From positions 1-64,000 of the forward strand of contig NZ_VDMC01000004.1 in NCBI RefSeq assembly GCF_006346335.1: a stretch of DNA of 64,000 nt, in the 5' to 3' direction. Below the pieces are notes generated by a model. That model worked only from the letters and a program-made list of their open reading frames with translations. It was not told the origin of the DNA and ran no database searches. Origin of the DNA: Aequorivita sinensis. GTDB taxonomy: Bacteria; Bacteroidota; Bacteroidia; Flavobacteriales; Flavobacteriaceae. This document shows, piece after piece, positions 54,655-63,199 of this stretch; the first letter of the stretch is position 1; each line of letters starts with the position of its first letter. The position numbers and the translations under genes were made by a program.

Positions 54655-55593
54655 ATGAAAACAGTAGGCATCATAGGTGGTTCAGGCTTTATAGGAAGCT
54701 ATACTACAAGGAAATTTTTAGAGGAAGGATTTAACGTAAAAGTATCGGTTACTGACATTAAAAAGAGTGAAAAGTATCAGCATCTTTTCAACCTTGAAAA
54801 TTCAGACAATTTGAATATTAGTCCGTTAAAGGTTGAGAATTTAGAAGCTTTAAAAGATTTTATCAGCGATTGCGAAATAGTAGTTCACGGCGGCACACCT
54901 TTTCAGTTAGATGTAAAAGACCCTCAAAGCGAACTTTTTGATCCAACAATAAAAGGCACTGAAAATTTTTTAGAAGCTTTAAAAGAATCATCATTAATAG
55001 AGAAGGTTGTTTTTATTGCCTCGGTAGCTGCGTGGAACACAAACTTTCCATTGCCTTCATTTGGAAAAACAAACTCAGAAAGTTTTAATGAATCCGATAA
55101 AAAATACATCAACTCCGAAAGTCATCCTTATGCACAAGCCAAGTTTATAGCAAACCAAACGGTTGAAAAATTTATACAGGATAATCCAAATCTTTCCTAT
55201 GAAATCACTTCTGTTTCGCCAGTAGGAGTTATGGGAAAATCATTGTCAAAAAGAGAAGACTCCACTTCTACTGGGTTACAATTTCTTATTAAAAATAAAA
55301 TAGCCCCAAACCCATTTGTTCAGATGCTTTACGATATCAATGCAGAATTCGCATTAGTAGATGTAGAGGATGTTGCTGAAGCCATCTTTAAAGCTGCAAC
55401 TATTTCTGGATTACACAATAAAAACTACTTACTAAGCAGTGAAACTTATACCATTAGCGACATGAACTTGATGCTAAACCACCAACCTTCGCAGCATAAG
55501 GGGAAGATTATTTATGAAAATGCCCTCGCTAGCAAAGAATTACAAATGAAATTTAGCCCAATTCAACAAGCCTTATACAGTTATTCACAGTAA
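54655..55593 (+). CDS. extended short-chain dehydrogenase (NAD-dependent epimerase/dehydratase family)
   Basis: A 312-residue Rossmann enzyme from the chosen start. The nucleotide motif is MKTVGIIGGSGFIGSYTTRKF, a Ser/Ala segment VVFIASVAAWN supplies the catalytic Ser region, and the Tyr-x-x-x-Lys pair is HPYAQAKFIANQ. It resembles dihydroflavonol-reductase-like members. The frame opens at 54592, but ATG 54655 places the Gly-rich motif at the N-terminus as usual. It is the only clearly cytosolic enzyme in this run; its substrate is unknown. Confidence 0.88.
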   Translation: MKTVGIIGGSGFIGSYTTRKFLEEGFNVKVSVTDIKKSEKYQHLFNLENSDNLNISPLKVENLEALKDFISDCEIVVHGGTPFQLDVKDPQSELFDPTIKGTENFLEALKESSLIEKVVFIASVAAWNTNFPLPSFGKTNSESFNESDKKYINSESHPYAQAKFIANQTVEKFIQDNPNLSYEITSVSPVGVMGKSLSKREDSTSTGLQFLIKNKIAPNPFVQMLYDINAEFALVDVEDVAEAIFKAATISGLHNKNYLLSSETYTISDMNLMLNHQPSQHKGKIIYENALASKELQMKFSPIQQALYSYSQ

Positions 55594-55631
55594 AATTAAA
55601 TAGAGTATTAACCAAATAAATATATAAACCA

Positions 55632-56564
55632 ATGAAGACAAAAATTTTAATTGTAATGATGCTAATAAGTTTCATTACCACAGCGCAAAAAAAGAACGGT
55701 ACTATTTACATAGAACATCCGGCAATTACAGTAGTAGAAGATATGACTAAGTCTTTCGTAGACGGTAACACCGATAAAGTTGCAAGTTATTTAGCAGAAG
55801 ATTTTATGGCTTATAACGGCAACAATATCAATCCTAATAATAAAGGAACTGATAAAGAGAGCTTTTCAAGTTCTGCAAAAAGTTGGAATGATGCTTTAGA
55901 TTATTTTTCAATATCACGTTCTCCAGGAGCATATCCAGATGCATTAGAATATAAAGATGACAATCAAAAAAATGTTGTTTGGGTACAGACTTGGGAAGAT
56001 ATGAAAGGCGTTCACAAAAAAACTGGAGTAAAGATTAATCAACCCATACATCGTCTATTTATTGTTAACAAAAACAACAAAATACAAACTATCATAACCT
56101 ATAACAATAACAATATTTTTAGAGAAGTGGGGCAGAGCAATAGTAACCGTACAAACGGCACTATCTATAATCACCACGAATTCATTAACACCGTTCGCAA
56201 TCTAATGTATGCTTTCGAAAACAAAGATTTTGACAAAGCTTATGGTTTTTATGATGACAATGCCCGTTTCGTTAATTCAAGTTCACCAGATTTTGAGAGC
56301 ATTTCACTTGCTGAGCAAAAGGAAATTGACAAAAAATTATTTGAGAAGTATGATATTAAAGATGTACAAATTGTTGGTTACCCAGACTACTTACACTATG
56401 AAATGGGAGATGCCCATGTAGTGCAGTCCTGGTGGAACATTAACCTAATGCGTAAATCCGACAAAAAAGCTATTACAGTTCCTATACACTACCAAATGTA
56501 TTTTAATGAAGATGGCAAAATAACTCGTGAAACAGCTTACTACAATCCAAAACTTATGGACTAA
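55632..56564 (+). CDS. secreted protein with two tandem NTF2/SnoaL-like domains
   Basis: A 310-residue exported protein with signal peptide ending TTAQ (about residue 18). Two related halves start with the same words: NGTIYIEHPAITVVEDMTKSF (about 22-42) and NGTIYNHHEFINTVRNLMYAF (about 179-199). Each is followed by a D-K-(V/A) helix, an AEDFMAYN or DDNARFVN strand and a VVxxW strand (VVWVQTW, VVQSWW). This is an internal duplication of an NTF2-like domain. The function is unknown. Confidence 0.8.
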   Translation: MKTKILIVMMLISFITTAQKKNGTIYIEHPAITVVEDMTKSFVDGNTDKVASYLAEDFMAYNGNNINPNNKGTDKESFSSSAKSWNDALDYFSISRSPGAYPDALEYKDDNQKNVVWVQTWEDMKGVHKKTGVKINQPIHRLFIVNKNNKIQTIITYNNNNIFREVGQSNSNRTNGTIYNHHEFINTVRNLMYAFENKDFDKAYGFYDDNARFVNSSSPDFESISLAEQKEIDKKLFEKYDIKDVQIVGYPDYLHYEMGDAHVVQSWWNINLMRKSDKKAITVPIHYQMYFNEDGKITRETAYYNPKLMD

Positions 56565-56649
56565 GCCTTGTGTTAAAATCAATCAAATTATTAAGAAAGG
56601 CAAATTACACAATAACCAGTTCGTCAATGACGGACACAAATGAAACATT

Positions 56650-57420
56650 ATGAAAAATTTGATATTTATAATTCTTTTATTGCCATTATTGGCAATATCA
56701 CAGAACAATGCTGAATACGGCGTATTCGAAAATGCAATATTAATCCCCAATCCTACTCAAGTAACACAATTTGAAAAAGGAATAGCAGCACATAACAAAA
56801 AATTTCATGGCGAAGGACCTTATGCAGGACGAGTGTATTGGATTTCTAATGGTCCTAATACTGGAAGCTATGTTTGGGTTATGGGACCATTCCCTTGGAG
56901 TGCTTTAGATAACAGACCCGCTCAAAAAGACGGTCATGATACCGATTGGAACAACAATGTAGCTCCGTATATGACAGCAGACAGTGGTTCTCAAAGCTAT
57001 TGGCGAGGACGCAATGAACTCTCTCGATTCCCAAAAGATTTTACCATAAAAAATATGGAAGTAGATTATTGGGATATAAAAAGAGGAAAGTATGAAGATG
57101 CCATGAAGTTGGTGAAAAAAGTATACGATGTGTATTCTGAAAAAAGTCCAAATGACACCTATGGAATCTATACTAATGAATTTTCAAGCACCAAGGAAGG
57201 AAGAGATCTTGCTGTAATATCATTTTTTGACAAGTCTGCTTGGCTGGGTCAAGATCGCGGATTTGTTGAGAAATACGAGATCGTTAATGGTAAAGGAAGT
57301 TGGAAAGAGTTTTTAAATGACTGGATGGCAGTTACTGAAGGCGGTGAAACCGAACTGTGGATTTTCCGTCCAGATTTAAGTGGCATAAATGGCAATGTAA
57401 AAGTTGCCGACAGAAAATAA
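56650..57420 (+). CDS. secreted protein of unknown function
   Basis: A 256-residue protein with signal peptide ending AISQ (about residue 18). It is rich in Trp, Tyr and Gly, with segments GRVYWISNGPNTGSYVWVMGP and GRDLAVISFFDKSAW. Two halves each show a beta-strand/helix/strand pattern that could be a ferredoxin-like alpha/beta barrel (FENAILIPNPTQVTQFEKGIAAHNKKF, then MEVDYWDIKRGKYEDAMKLV). I cannot name a family. It shares orientation and export with its neighbours. Confidence 0.75.
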   Translation: MKNLIFIILLLPLLAISQNNAEYGVFENAILIPNPTQVTQFEKGIAAHNKKFHGEGPYAGRVYWISNGPNTGSYVWVMGPFPWSALDNRPAQKDGHDTDWNNNVAPYMTADSGSQSYWRGRNELSRFPKDFTIKNMEVDYWDIKRGKYEDAMKLVKKVYDVYSEKSPNDTYGIYTNEFSSTKEGRDLAVISFFDKSAWLGQDRGFVEKYEIVNGKGSWKEFLNDWMAVTEGGETELWIFRPDLSGINGNVKVADRK

Positions 57421-57492
57421 AAACTTACGCGTCTTCTGCGCCTTTTGTGAATAACCTCTTGCAAGGGCGTAAAGTCGCTTAAATTACATTCT

Positions 57493-58071
57493 ATGAAATC
57501 ACAAATTCACAAATATCTAATCTTTCTATTTGTTTGCTTATCCAGTGTGCAAGTTCAAAGCCAAGATCCACATAGCAGTGAAGAATCCGCCATAACAGGA
57601 ATCGTTTACTCAAAAGTTAAAAGGAACCTTAGCAGCTCAGAATCATTAAAAAATGAACCTATAGAATCCAAAACAATCAAAACAACTCCAGAGTATTTTC
57701 ACCTACGTCCCGATGTTGAAAAAGCTTATAGCTATTCACACGCCATAAAAATTGGAGATGATATAAAAATCTCTGGTGCCGTAAGTATGGACGATGATGG
57801 TAACCCAACAGCCATTGGTGATCTGGAACAACAGATGAAAAATTGTTATGCTGACTTAGAGAAAATCTTAACACATTTTGGTTGCACGTTTGACGATGTG
57901 GTTGTAGAAAATGTATTCACTATCGATATGCCAAAGTTTTTGGAAGTTGCAGGATATCGTACAAAAATCTATAAAAAGCAATTTCCAACCGGTTCTTGGC
58001 TTGGTGTAAAAGAATTGGCTATTCCAGAATTTATGATCGAGATTGAATTGGAAGTACATAAACATCAATAA
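57493..58071 (+). CDS. secreted RidA (YjgF/YER057c/UK114)-like protein
   Basis: A 192-residue protein with a signal peptide (cleavage near QSQ, residue 24), a linker and a RidA-like domain (about 75-192). The domain shows SHAIKIGDDIKISGAVSMD, DLEQQMKNCYADLEKILTHFG, DDVVVENVFTIDMPKF, FPTGSWLGVKELAIPEFMIEIE. The arginine of deaminating RidA proteins (in the FPARS-type motif) is replaced: here the segment reads FPTGSW. Export and the missing arginine both argue against the classical imine deaminase role. Confidence 0.85.
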   Translation: MKSQIHKYLIFLFVCLSSVQVQSQDPHSSEESAITGIVYSKVKRNLSSSESLKNEPIESKTIKTTPEYFHLRPDVEKAYSYSHAIKIGDDIKISGAVSMDDDGNPTAIGDLEQQMKNCYADLEKILTHFGCTFDDVVVENVFTIDMPKFLEVAGYRTKIYKKQFPTGSWLGVKELAIPEFMIEIELEVHKHQ

Positions 58072-58177
58072 AACGGAACATTATGAAAACTCTTAAAACT
58101 TTACGTTATTAAAATATAAATATCGGAGCAGCTGAAAACCGTTTAGAGTAGGCATTCATAAAATAAATCACAATACA

Positions 58178-58450
58178 ATGAAAACAGTAATTGTTCAACA
58201 CGAGGTGAAAAATTTCATCGAATGGAAAAAAATTTTTGACGCAGATCAGTCCAATCTTCTAAAAGAAGGAGTTCAACTGAAAAATCTTTACAATTCGGCT
58301 TCAAATGCAAACAATGTAACCATGATTTTCGAGATACCTGATGAACCGGGATTATTTGACAAAGTAATGAGCGACCCGCAAAGACAAGCAGCTATGAAAA
58401 TTGGTGGAGTAGTAAGCAAACCTACTATATCAATATTAAACAAAGTTTAG
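58178..58450 (+). CDS. small alpha/beta-barrel protein (copy 1 of a tandem pair)
   Basis: A 90-residue protein without a signal peptide. TVIVQHEVKNFIEWKKIFDAD, VTMIFEIPDEPGLFDKVMSD and a closing KPTISIL strand fit a dimeric ferredoxin-like alpha/beta barrel such as antibiotic monooxygenase-like or stress-related barrels. No catalytic residues can be assigned. It ends in TAG; the following sequence in the same frame encodes a second, related domain. Confidence 0.75.
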   Translation: MKTVIVQHEVKNFIEWKKIFDADQSNLLKEGVQLKNLYNSASNANNVTMIFEIPDEPGLFDKVMSDPQRQAAMKIGGVVSKPTISILNKV

Positions 58451-58765
58451 TATCACGATACCGATAAGACATGCACTAACAATTTAAATTACAATACAAG
58501 GACAACAGTAATAGGACGCCACAAAGTAGGCGATTTTAATACATGGCTTAAAGGCCATCAAGATCGGGTAGAATTATTTTCACCCTCAGTTTCTAGTTTT
58601 AAAACTTATCAGGATACAGATGATCCTAATTCAATAGTGTTGGTACTCGAAGTAACAGACATGGAAAAATTTAAAGCCATGCTAGATCGTACAGATAGTA
58701 TAGAAGCTCAGAAAAGACATACAGTATTAAAACCGATTACTGTTTCAATGCCAGTAAATCCTTAA
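58451..58765 (+). pseudogene. start-less second alpha/beta-barrel copy, in frame after a TAG
   Basis: Directly after the TAG of the preceding gene the same frame stays open for 104 codons to a TAA at 58763. From 58505 it encodes TVIGRHKVGDFNTWLKGHQD, later a SIVLVLEVTDMEKFKAMLD segment and KPITVSM, clearly paralogous to the preceding protein. No in-frame ATG, GTG or TTG precedes the conserved start, where ATG-AAG-ACA would be expected and ACA-AGG-ACA is found. It is probably a gene that lost its start codon, or less likely the second half of a protein made by TAG read-through. Confidence 0.65.
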
Positions 58766-58902
58766 CAACAGGTTTTGAAACATGGACTCAATTTTAAAAG
58801 CAAAAGCATGGTTCAAGTAATAGTTAGTTCAAAAAAAAAGCTTGTTTAGCTAAAGAAGAAATATGAAATGACTACCTTTAAACTATCTATAAACCACTAG
58901 TT

Positions 58903-60423
58903 ATGAAATATATAACCTATTTTTTAATTCTGTTTACAATTATTTCCTGTAAACAACAAAAGAAAGAAAACATTCGATTAGGTGTTGTTGATTTATCTGT
59001 AAGTGGTAAAGAAAGTGCTCAACCTTATTTTGAAAAAGGACTTCTATTGTTACATTCCTTTGAATATGAAGATGCCCGCGATGCTTTTATAGAAGCACAA
59101 GAGGAAGATTCAGAAATGGCAATGGCTTATTGGGGAGAAGCGATGACCTATAATCATAGTTTATGGCAAGAACAAGATTATGAGGCTGCAACAAATGCCT
59201 TAAATAAGCTGGATAAAATTAAATTCGATAGTAATGAATACGAAATTGAACAGGATTTAATTAAAGCTGTGCGTATACTCTATGAACCAAAAATTGATAA
59301 GACCCAAAGGGATATCAATTATTCGAATTATATGGAGGAACTGCACAACAAATATCCTGATAACCAAGAAGTCTCAGCCTTTTATGCTTTATCACTATTA
59401 GGTTCGGTAGCTGAGGGCAGAGATGATGTTATTTATGGAAAAGGTGCCAAAGTTGCAAAAGGTATTTTAAACGAAAATCCAAAACATCCAGGAGCATTGC
59501 ATTATCTAATTCACTCCTATGACGATCCCGAGCACGCCAACCTTGCTTTAGACGCTGCTAACATATATTCAAAAGTAGCCCCAGATGCTAGTCATGCGCT
59601 ACATATGCCTTCACATATTTATGTTGCCATGGGAATGTGGGATAATGTTATTTCTTCAAATATAGATTCTTATCAAGCCAGCTTGAACCGAATGGAGAAA
59701 AAGGGATTAGATAATGATGCGCGTGGATATCATGCTTTTCATTGGCTAGAGTATGGATATCTTCAAAAAGGAAATTATGAGGAAGCGAGAAAAATGGTAT
59801 TAGATATGCAAAAATACGCTACCGAAAAACCATCTAAAAAGGCAAGAACTCACCTCGTATTTTTAAAAGGAACGTATCTAGCCGAAACAGATGAATGGGA
59901 TAGTGATATTGCAAACATAGCATTAGATATAAACGATTTAAATATTACCATTCGTTCACAATATCACTTTATAGAAGGAATGAAAGCATATACTAACGGC
60001 AATCTGAAAAAATTAGATAGCGTAATCGATGTTATGGAGCAAGACTATAATAGAGAGTCTTTTGTAGTTTCAAAAGGGAGTTCTAAATTGTGTTCTGCTG
60101 TTACTCGAGATGAGGCCAATGAAATGGATTTAAAAGAAGCTAAAATTAGACAAAACCAACTTCTGGCACTTCACGCTCAGCTAAAGGGTGACTCTAATTT
60201 AGCCGAACAACATTTTAAAGAATCCATTAGTATTGAAAACAGTATAAGTTACAGCTTTGGTCCGCCTACAATTCACAAGCCTACCCACGAACTTTATGCA
60301 GATTGGTTACTCTCTCAAAACCGAAATGAAGAAGCAGCAGCGCATTATAACCTAGCGCTAAAAAATGGCCCGGGTAGACTACGTGTTTTAAAAGGTATTG
60401 AAAACTCAAAACAAGTTATCTAA
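58903..60423 (+). CDS. TPR lipoprotein with conserved histidines
   Basis: A 506-residue lipoprotein (lipobox IISC, Cys16) built of tetratricopeptide-like helix pairs, e.g. AQPYFEKGLLLLHSFEYEDARDAF and AMAYWGEAMTYNHSLW. Between residues 195 and 240 it carries a dense histidine set (His195, His200, His204, His211, His231, His234, His238) in HPGALHYLIHSYDD and SHALHMPSHIYVAMGMW. That signature is widespread in this bacterial TPR family and may bind metal. The function is unknown. It is the last gene of the exported-protein run. Confidence 0.85.
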   Translation: MKYITYFLILFTIISCKQQKKENIRLGVVDLSVSGKESAQPYFEKGLLLLHSFEYEDARDAFIEAQEEDSEMAMAYWGEAMTYNHSLWQEQDYEAATNALNKLDKIKFDSNEYEIEQDLIKAVRILYEPKIDKTQRDINYSNYMEELHNKYPDNQEVSAFYALSLLGSVAEGRDDVIYGKGAKVAKGILNENPKHPGALHYLIHSYDDPEHANLALDAANIYSKVAPDASHALHMPSHIYVAMGMWDNVISSNIDSYQASLNRMEKKGLDNDARGYHAFHWLEYGYLQKGNYEEARKMVLDMQKYATEKPSKKARTHLVFLKGTYLAETDEWDSDIANIALDINDLNITIRSQYHFIEGMKAYTNGNLKKLDSVIDVMEQDYNRESFVVSKGSSKLCSAVTRDEANEMDLKEAKIRQNQLLALHAQLKGDSNLAEQHFKESISIENSISYSFGPPTIHKPTHELYADWLLSQNRNEEAAAHYNLALKNGPGRLRVLKGIENSKQVI

Positions 60424-60466
60424 ACCCATAAACAACTGAATTACTGAATATTAAGCTTCTATAAAA

Positions 60467-60496
60467 TTGTAAATCGCGAAACTTCTTATATCTTTA
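60467..60496 (+). promoter_or_regulatory. comEC promoter
   Basis: TTG (60467-60469), a 19-nt spacer and TATCTTTA (60489-60496; one mismatch at the last base) lie 33 nt before the comEC ATG. Confidence 0.65.
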
Positions 60497-60529
60497 TAAG
60501 AATTCATTTTATGTTCAAAAGCCAGGCTT

Positions 60530-62554
60530 ATGAAATTCATAAACTTCGCAATAGTTCGGTTTTCAATTTTTCTTACAATAGGGTTTCTTTCTGCACACTT
60601 CTACCCTGTTACAACATTTTTATTGCCTTATCTTTTAGCTTTTTTATTTGTTTTTGTGCTATTCTGGTTTTGGGCACGTAAACGAATTTTTCAATCTGTA
60701 GAATTAGGAATTGTAACATATTTATGTTTTTTCGCCATTGGATATGTGAGTTATCAGATGCGGTTGCCAATGTTCCAATCAAATCACTATACACATATTA
60801 CAACTTCAGATATTCCTGAAATGCTTCAGTTAAAAATTACTGAAACATTAAAGGATGATAATTTTAACCATAAGTATTTGGCCGAAATTTATGAAGTAAA
60901 TGGAAACAATTCAAAAGGAAAGATTTTAGTAAATGTTTCTAAAGACTCTATAGAAAGCAGGTTTTTAGTTGATGATCTTATATTAGTTTATTCAACTATT
61001 TCTGAGATCCCTAAACCTTTAAATCCACATCAATTTGACTATTCAAAATATATGAAATCACTAGGGGTTTATGGGAAATTGCATATATCTCCGAAGGAAA
61101 TTATAAAACATCAAATTGGAGCCCCAACATTAAGAGGTTTTGCTCAAAATCGTCGTGCTAGAATTATAGAAAAACTTCAGAAAACAAAATTAGAAACAGA
61201 TGAACGAGCAATCATTCAAGCATTAGTTTTAGGGGAAAAGAAAGATATAGATAAAAACCTATACGAAAAATATGCAGCGGCTGGAGCGGTTCACATACTT
61301 GCTGTTTCGGGCTTACATGTAAGTATCATTTATTTTATACTAAGCTTTTTATTAAAACCACTTTCAAGATTTAAGTACGGTTCATTAATACAAGTAATAT
61401 CTATAGTTTTATCTCTTTGGGGTTTTGCTTTGCTTTCAGGTTTGTCACCGTCCGTTACAAGAGCTGTAACGATGTTTAGCTTCTTCGCCTTAGCCGAAGT
61501 ATTAAACCGCGACACAAACGCTGTAAACACCTTATTCCTTTCTTATTTCACTTTATTGGTTATTAAACCGTTTTTACTGTTTCAAGTTGGATTTCAACTA
61601 AGCTATTTAGCCGTTTTCTTTATAATTTGGTTACTTCCTATTTTTCAAAATATTGGTTATTCAAGATATAAAGTTGTTCGTAAGGTTTGGACATTAATTG
61701 CAGTAACTATTTGTGCCCAAATCGGAGTATTGCCATTAAGTTTATTCTACTTTAATCAGTTTCCTGGCTTATTTCTTCTTACTAATATAGTTATCCTTCC
61801 TTTTTTATCAATAATAATGTGTGGTGGCATCTTGATAGTGATTTTAGCAAGTTTTGATTTCTTGCCAAATTGGTTAGCAGAGACCTACAATTTCCTAATA
61901 GAAAAATTGAATTGGTTTATTAACTGGATTGCTACTCAAGAACACTTTTTACTTGGCGATATACATTTTTCTGCATTAAAAACCATAAGTGCTTATTTAA
62001 CAATTATAGCCTTTGCTTTATATCTTAAAAAGTTAACCTACCCTAGGTTAATTACTTCGTTAGTAACTATTGCCTTGTTAATTTCAGTATATATTTATGA
62101 TGAAAACAGATATTCGAAAAGTCAATTAGTGGTATTTCAAAAAAACAGGCAAACTCTTCTAGCTTATCAAAATGGTAAAGACCTTAGCGTTTTTAAAAGT
62201 GACTCAACTGAAAACTTATCTCATGATTATCCAATAAAAGCATTTAAAACCAAACAGAATATTACATCATATTCTGAAAAGACACTTCCTTCTATTTTTA
62301 AATATAAAGACAAAAAAATATTGATAATCGATAGCTTAGGTGTTTACCCAAAGCACGAAAACATTCATACAATCATTTTATCCAATAGCCCGAAAATAAA
62401 CCTCAACAGGCTTATCGATAGTATCAATCCAAGCCAAATTATTGCCGATGGAAGCAACTACCACAGTTATGTAGATAGATGGGAGGAAACTTGTAAACTA
62501 AAAAAGCTCCCATTTAGCCATACAGCTAAACAAGGAGCTTTCCTATTAGAATAA
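60530..62554 (+). CDS. comEC: ComEC/Rec2 family DNA-uptake channel protein
   Basis: A 674-residue polytopic membrane protein that would carry transforming DNA across the inner membrane. An N-terminal DUF4131-type region (1-200) is followed by the ComEC channel: ALVLGEKKDIDKNLYEKYAAAGAVHILAVSGLHVSI, LSGLSPSVTRAVTM, FQVGFQLSYLAVFFI and NIVILPFLSIIM. The C-terminal region (about 530-674) has the remains of the family's metallo-beta-lactamase-like domain but no HxHxDH metal motif, as in many Bacteroidota ComEC proteins. Confidence 0.93.
   Translation: MKFINFAIVRFSIFLTIGFLSAHFYPVTTFLLPYLLAFLFVFVLFWFWARKRIFQSVELGIVTYLCFFAIGYVSYQMRLPMFQSNHYTHITTSDIPEMLQLKITETLKDDNFNHKYLAEIYEVNGNNSKGKILVNVSKDSIESRFLVDDLILVYSTISEIPKPLNPHQFDYSKYMKSLGVYGKLHISPKEIIKHQIGAPTLRGFAQNRRARIIEKLQKTKLETDERAIIQALVLGEKKDIDKNLYEKYAAAGAVHILAVSGLHVSIIYFILSFLLKPLSRFKYGSLIQVISIVLSLWGFALLSGLSPSVTRAVTMFSFFALAEVLNRDTNAVNTLFLSYFTLLVIKPFLLFQVGFQLSYLAVFFIIWLLPIFQNIGYSRYKVVRKVWTLIAVTICAQIGVLPLSLFYFNQFPGLFLLTNIVILPFLSIIMCGGILIVILASFDFLPNWLAETYNFLIEKLNWFINWIATQEHFLLGDIHFSALKTISAYLTIIAFALYLKKLTYPRLITSLVTIALLISVYIYDENRYSKSQLVVFQKNRQTLLAYQNGKDLSVFKSDSTENLSHDYPIKAFKTKQNITSYSEKTLPSIFKYKDKKILIIDSLGVYPKHENIHTIILSNSPKINLNRLIDSINPSQIIADGSNYHSYVDRWEETCKLKKLPFSHTAKQGAFLLE
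62503..62541 (+). terminator. hairpin inside the 3' end of comEC
   Basis: AAAGCTCC (62503-62510) pairs with GGAGCTTT (62534-62541), and inside it TTTAGC pairs with GCTAAA. It overlaps the last codons of comEC, with only a short T-run after it. The gap to the convergent thioredoxin gene is 26 nt and contains no other hairpin. Confidence 0.4.
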
Positions 62555-62580
62555 CTCGAATATGAAACTTAGTGGTTATT

Positions 62581-63123
62581 CTAAAATGTATATTTAAAAT
62601 TCTTTTGATATTCTTCCCAAGCAGAAGCAGTTGTTATTTTTAAATAATCATCACTTTGAATCATTTTAAGAAATATCTCCAATTGTTTAGGAGTTCTGTA
62701 TCCTGGCACTGCTTGAATTAACTCACCATCTTCTTTAAAGAACACTACCGTTGGATAAGCATTAACTTTAAGAGCGTGAGCAAATAAATGCTGTGAGTTT
62801 CTACCTTTTCTATCTGGGTTATAGTTAGGATTAGTATATGTAAAATCTTTATACTTTATCTCTTCTGTACCTTCGGCATTAAACTTTACTGCATAGTAGT
62901 TTTTATTTATATACTCAATTACACTTTTATCGCTAAATGTATTTTTGTCCAGCATTTTACAAGGACCACACCAAGTGGTATAAACATCCATAAAAATCTT
63001 TTTCGGATTTTCTTTTTGGGCTGCTAAGGCTTCATTCATTGTCATCCAATTTATCTTTTGAGCTTTAACACTACCTAGTGTAAACAGGAAAACAATTATT
63101 AAAATATTTCTCATCAAATTCAT
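62581..63123 (-). CDS. secreted thioredoxin-family protein
   Basis: A 180-residue periplasmic thioredoxin-fold protein with signal peptide ending VKAQ (about residue 22). The active site is VYTTWCGPCKMLDKNTFSD (Cys52, Cys55), of the DUF255/thioredoxin_7 type. The cis-proline region is NAYPTVVFFKEDG and is followed by AVPGYRTPKQLEIFL. It is probably a disulfide reductase or thiol carrier outside the cytoplasm. A -7 box lies 10 nt before the ATG. Confidence 0.92.
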   Translation of the reverse strand: MNLMRNILIIVFLFTLGSVKAQKINWMTMNEALAAQKENPKKIFMDVYTTWCGPCKMLDKNTFSDKSVIEYINKNYYAVKFNAEGTEEIKYKDFTYTNPNYNPDRKGRNSQHLFAHALKVNAYPTVVFFKEDGELIQAVPGYRTPKQLEIFLKMIQSDDYLKITTASAWEEYQKNFKYTF

Positions 63124-63133
63124 TTTATTAATT

Positions 63134-63141
63134 CAAAAGTA
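63134..63141 (-). promoter_or_regulatory. -7 box of the secreted thioredoxin gene
   Basis: TACTTTTG on the minus strand lies 10 nt before the ATG, implying a leader of only about 7 nt. Confidence 0.5.
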
Positions 63142-63148
63142 AAGAAAC

Positions 63149-63179
63149 AAAAAACGTTCCACAAAATGGAACGTTTTTT
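63149..63179 (-). terminator. terminator of the POT transporter gene
   Basis: AAAAAACGTTCC (63149-63160) pairs with GGAACGTTTTTT (63168-63179), loop ACAAAAT, 20 nt past the transporter stop. Confidence 0.9.
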
Positions 63180-63199
63180 ATAAATTAATGTAATATGCA

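Noticed and set aside
57421-57492. Short G/C-rich tract with ACGCGTCTTCTGCGCC as a possible dispersed repeat
   Set aside because: No second clear copy occurs in the window, so I cannot support a repeat call from this sequence alone.
58448-58450. TAG as pyrrolysine or selenocysteine-type recoding
   Set aside because: The window shows no pyl or sel genes, selenocysteine uses TGA rather than TAG, and the TAG lies exactly between two complete homologous domains, so a normal stop is simpler.
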